A stretch of 7,414 bases of DNA from Euryarchaeota archaeon UBA175. Lineage in GTDB: Archaea; Thermoplasmatota; Poseidoniia; Poseidoniales; Thalassarchaeaceae. Position numbers and translations under genes: made by a program. Every line of letters begins with the position of its first letter. Position 1 is the first letter of the stretch. Positions 5,063 through 7,414 of the stretch are shown piece after piece. The notes under the pieces were generated by a model. The model was not told the origin of the DNA. It made no database searches and saw only the letters and a list, made by a program, of their open reading frames with translations. Location: assembly GCA_002497895.1 (NCBI GenBank), contig DAFD01000001.1:2231-9644 (forward strand), given 5' to 3'.

Positions 5063-7204
5063 ATGAGCGATGACCGTTCGCTTACCTTCGTGAGCAGCGG
5101 CGAGCCGCGCGGCGATATCTCGAAGCCCTCGGATCTAGATCCACTGGGTCTTGGCTTCATGTGCGGCCTCGAAATCCATCAGCAACTCAAAACCGGCAAG
5201 CTGCATTCGCGCATGCCGAGCACACTCTATGAGGTGGGAATCGATGAGATACCCCCAGATTGGGAACGGCAGAGCCGCCGCCTTCGAGCTGCTCAGGGTG
5301 AGGGCGGTCGTGTCGACGTAGCGGCGCGCTTTGAGGCGCGCCGCAACCGCTCCTTCGTCTATGTTCAATCGCCTAATTCGGGTTTGATCGAATTAGACGA
5401 AGCACCTCCGCTATCTCACGACGAAGCAGCCGTTAGCGCTGCTTTGACAATCAGCGCGATGATGGCTGCGAAGCCAGTTCCATTCTTGCAAGCTATGCGC
5501 AAGACGGTAATCGATGGCTCGAATACCAGTGGATTTCAACGTACGACACTGATTGCAACCGACGGCAAGATTCAGACAGATTTGGGTGCCGTCGGCGTAG
5601 ATGTAATCTGCCTCGAGGAGGATTCAGCCCGCAAATTAGACACTAAATCCACCGCGGGTGGGGAGGTAGTCATCTACACTCTCGATAGACTCGGAGTGCC
5701 CCTTGTTGAGATTGCAACCGCTCCAGATGTGCAGACTCCTGAGCATGCTAAGGAGACGGCACTCGCTCTAGGAACAATGCTCCGTGACACCCGTATGGTG
5801 CGTCGCGGATTGGGTTCGATTCGTCAGGATCTCAACGTCAGTATCGCTTGTGGTGACCGAGTCGAAATCAAGGGTTGTCAAGATCTAGATTGGATTCCTC
5901 GGATCATCCGACTTGAGATGGCTCGCCAATTACACATGTTCCGTCTCGCGACCGAACTTCGTTCCGAGGCGAGTCTTCCAGCACTTCCAAGCGACCGACG
6001 CGATGATCAAACTCCTGTCGAAAATCGCGTCGCCAAAGCCGCAGCAGCCCGAATTCCGATGCAACTCCAAGATGTGACTGGCGCCTTTGTCGACTGCACA
6101 TCGACAATGATTGAGCGAGCATTGGCCAAGGGAGATAGCGTCAAATCAACAATCCTACCAGGATTCGCCGGCCGAATCGGAACCAAGCAATTAGACGAGG
6201 AGGGCTCTCAACTACCTCGCCTCGGCCGAGAACTTGCTAGCGCCGCCAAATTAGCTGGTGTCGCAGGAATTTTCCACTCCGACGAACTACCAGCCTACGG
6301 AATCGGTCAGAAAGAGGTCGACACAATCAGAACAGCCCTCGAGCTTGACGAATCAGATGCCTTCGTCCTCTGTGTAGCACCAGAGTGGCAAGCCGACCTC
6401 GCACTCGAATCAGTCATCACCCGAGCCCGCCAAGCCTACCACCGTATTCCGCAAGAAGTCCGCAACGTCGTCATTCGCAAGGGAGCGCCTGAAGACGGCA
6501 CCACTACCGCCATGCGGCCACTTCCCGGTGGAGCGCGGATGTATCCGGAGACCGACATCCCAGTCGTGCCTCTCGACGAACAGCGCTGGTCGAGCATCAG
6601 TGATGATCTACCACTCAACAGAATCCAGAGAAACGAGAGACTGAGCGCCTATGACATATCTAGTAACCAAGTAGAAGCCCTCCTTGGAGCCGAACTTGAT
6701 GATGTTCTCGTCACTGCTGTTGAAGGTGGACTGTACGGCTGCCCAGGCGTGCCAGCTAAGGCAATGGCATCGGCTATGCTCGACAATACTCGATTGGAGA
6801 TTGCCGAAGGTACAGATTACGAAACCGAAGAGATTCCTTGGCCCATTCTGACACTAGCCATCTACGCGCGCGAAGAAGGTATCATCACTCGCGAAGGTCT
6901 CGTATCGATGACTCGAACTCTCCTGCTTGAAGGCCCCTCATTCACCACCACAGAGTTCGAAGCTCGCCTCGAATGGTTTGCAGAAAGGGCCGAGCAAGAT
7001 GGCTTCACTCCAGCCGATTCATCAGCAGTCGAGGATGCGGTCAACGCCGTCCTCGCCGACCGTGTTGATTTCGTAAAAGAACGCGGTTTAGGCGCAATAG
7101 GGCCACTAATGGGTATGGTTATGGGAGAATTGGGAGGGTCTGCCGACGGTAAGATCGTTAGCCAGACCTTGAAGCAGAAAATCAACGAAATCTTGGAAGG
7201 TTGA
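5063..7204 (+). CDS. gatE: Glu-tRNA(Gln) amidotransferase subunit E
   Basis: This 713-residue protein is the kinase/amidotransferase-side subunit of archaeal GatDE. It phosphorylates the Glu on Glu-tRNA(Gln) and amidates it with ammonia from the GatD asparaginase/glutaminase subunit, giving Gln-tRNA(Gln). Family blocks in order: GLEIHQQL (35-42), RKTVIDGSNTSGFQRT (146-161), CLEEDSARK (183-191), LDRLGVPLVEI (208-218), GLGSIRQDLNVSI (249-261), EIKGCQDLD (268-276). The AspRS-like insert follows with GIFHSDELPAYGI (402-414), then RPLPGGARMYPETDIP (485-500), and a helical YqeY-like tail domain to the end. Length is greater than the roughly 620-630 residues typical of the family; some of the excess lies in a 30-residue N-terminal extension. 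The usual KLFCxC after the first block is KLHSRM here. The start is ATG 5063, just after the mcm stop; no clear ribosome binding site is present. A longer open frame to 4916 is only mcm overlap. GatD is not in the window. Confidence 0.96.
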   Translation: MSDDRSLTFVSSGEPRGDISKPSDLDPLGLGFMCGLEIHQQLKTGKLHSRMPSTLYEVGIDEIPPDWERQSRRLRAAQGEGGRVDVAARFEARRNRSFVYVQSPNSGLIELDEAPPLSHDEAAVSAALTISAMMAAKPVPFLQAMRKTVIDGSNTSGFQRTTLIATDGKIQTDLGAVGVDVICLEEDSARKLDTKSTAGGEVVIYTLDRLGVPLVEIATAPDVQTPEHAKETALALGTMLRDTRMVRRGLGSIRQDLNVSIACGDRVEIKGCQDLDWIPRIIRLEMARQLHMFRLATELRSEASLPALPSDRRDDQTPVENRVAKAAAARIPMQLQDVTGAFVDCTSTMIERALAKGDSVKSTILPGFAGRIGTKQLDEEGSQLPRLGRELASAAKLAGVAGIFHSDELPAYGIGQKEVDTIRTALELDESDAFVLCVAPEWQADLALESVITRARQAYHRIPQEVRNVVIRKGAPEDGTTTAMRPLPGGARMYPETDIPVVPLDEQRWSSISDDLPLNRIQRNERLSAYDISSNQVEALLGAELDDVLVTAVEGGLYGCPGVPAKAMASAMLDNTRLEIAEGTDYETEEIPWPILTLAIYAREEGIITREGLVSMTRTLLLEGPSFTTTEFEARLEWFAERAEQDGFTPADSSAVEDAVNAVLADRVDFVKERGLGAIGPLMGMVMGELGGSADGKIVSQTLKQKINEILEG

Positions 7205-7267
7205 TTGCTTTCAAGCACTGTTCATCCCGAGTAAATTGATAGACTATACACACAGCCATCGGCCTCC
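7205..7267 (+). promoter_or_regulatory. short intergenic region with a possible promoter for the downstream gene
   Basis: The 63 bases between gatE and the next ATG are AT-richer than the neighbours. A TATA-like CTATAC at 7244-7249 is about 20-25 bases before ATG 7268, which would fit a leaderless or short-leader archaeal transcript. No Shine-Dalgarno is seen before that ATG. A weak TGCT-TTCA-AGCA hairpin (7206-7217) directly follows the gatE stop. Both calls are tentative. Confidence 0.35.
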
Positions 7268-7414
7268 ATGGCGACGAATCTCAAACCTGTATCTCTCGTC
7301 GTCGTCGTCGTTCTCATCATCCTCACCCCAGCCATCCAGAACGAACTCCGTGACAAGGCTGCAACCTACGTCAACGATAGCGAATCCTCTCATGATGGAC
7401 TACCTGACTCGTGG
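7268..7414 (+). CDS. N-terminus of a secreted or membrane-anchored protein (partial, unknown function)
   Basis: ATG 7268 opens a frame that continues to the right edge (49 residues). It has a Sec-like or anchor segment: basic Lys 6, then a hydrophobic core of about 14 residues including five consecutive Val (11-15). An exposed region follows, ending with Asp/Ser-rich residues and DGLPDSW (43-49). The DG[LM]PD[SA]W pattern is typical of the calcium-binding, thrombospondin-type-3-like segments of large archaeal surface proteins, but one partial copy is weak evidence. No lipobox Cys is present. The Val run is encoded by a (CGT)5 microsatellite. The start has no ribosome binding site, in line with a leaderless transcript. 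Function cannot be assigned. Confidence 0.6.
   Translation, partial: MATNLKPVSLVVVVVLIILTPAIQNELRDKAATYVNDSESSHDGLPDSW
7297..7311 (+). repeat. (CGT)5 trinucleotide microsatellite
   Basis: Five perfect CGT units, read in frame mostly as GTC, encode the Val run in the hydrophobic segment of the last gene. Unit changes would keep the frame and alter the length of the membrane segment. Confidence 0.8.

Noticed and set aside
1..7414. Defence, mobile-element, CRISPR or prophage content
   Set aside because: No transposase, integrase, nuclease, repeat-spacer array or long inverted repeats are visible; the genes are housekeeping or transport genes with even composition.

Overview
The window looks like a piece of an archaeal chromosome. 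It carries a complete MCM replicative helicase and a complete GatE, the archaea-only subunit of Glu-tRNA(Gln) amidotransferase. Strong Shine-Dalgarno sites of the GGAGGTGA type precede several starts. The GC content is moderate, and the last reading frame is a secreted-type N-terminus with an Asp-rich 'DGLPDSW' stretch. Together these fit a member of the Thermoplasmatota, possibly marine Poseidoniia (Marine Group II). The archaeal assignment is firm; the lineage is a guess from gene style, not a measured placement.

Layout. Bases 1-1587 (+) are the 3' end of a branched-chain amino-acid (LIV/HAAT type) ABC transporter operon. It holds a short C-terminal tail of an upstream gene (probably the permease LivM), then the ATPases LivG and LivF. 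All three overlap by a few bases and are translationally coupled through the same 11-base Shine-Dalgarno block. Bases 1592-2636 (-) hold a convergent two-gene unit: a PPC/DUF296 protein followed by a small alpha/beta hydrolase. Only 4 bases separate livF from the hydrolase stop. Bases 2637-2898 are a non-coding divergent spacer with a short direct repeat and a GC-rich hairpin. Bases 2899-7204 (+) carry mcm and gatE, 4 bases apart. After a 63-base gap, a new gene starts at 7268 and runs off the right edge.

How the parts work together. LivG and LivF are the two nucleotide-binding subunits that power import of branched-chain or related amino acids (or possibly urea or short amides) through LivH/LivM permeases outside the window. 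MCM unwinds DNA at the replication fork. GatE, with GatD encoded elsewhere, converts misacylated Glu-tRNA(Gln) to Gln-tRNA(Gln). The mcm-gatE pair would link two housekeeping processes in one transcript. The hydrolase/PPC pair is of unknown function.

I see no convincing new defence system, mobile element, CRISPR array or RNA gene. The items most worth a second look are the Shine-Dalgarno-encoded acidic tails of the transporter proteins, the glycine-rich insertion in the MCM helix-2-insert hairpin, the loss of the FCxC-type motif in GatE, the PPC-hydrolase pair, the unexplained divergent spacer, and the (CGT)5 microsatellite in the signal or anchor segment of the last gene.
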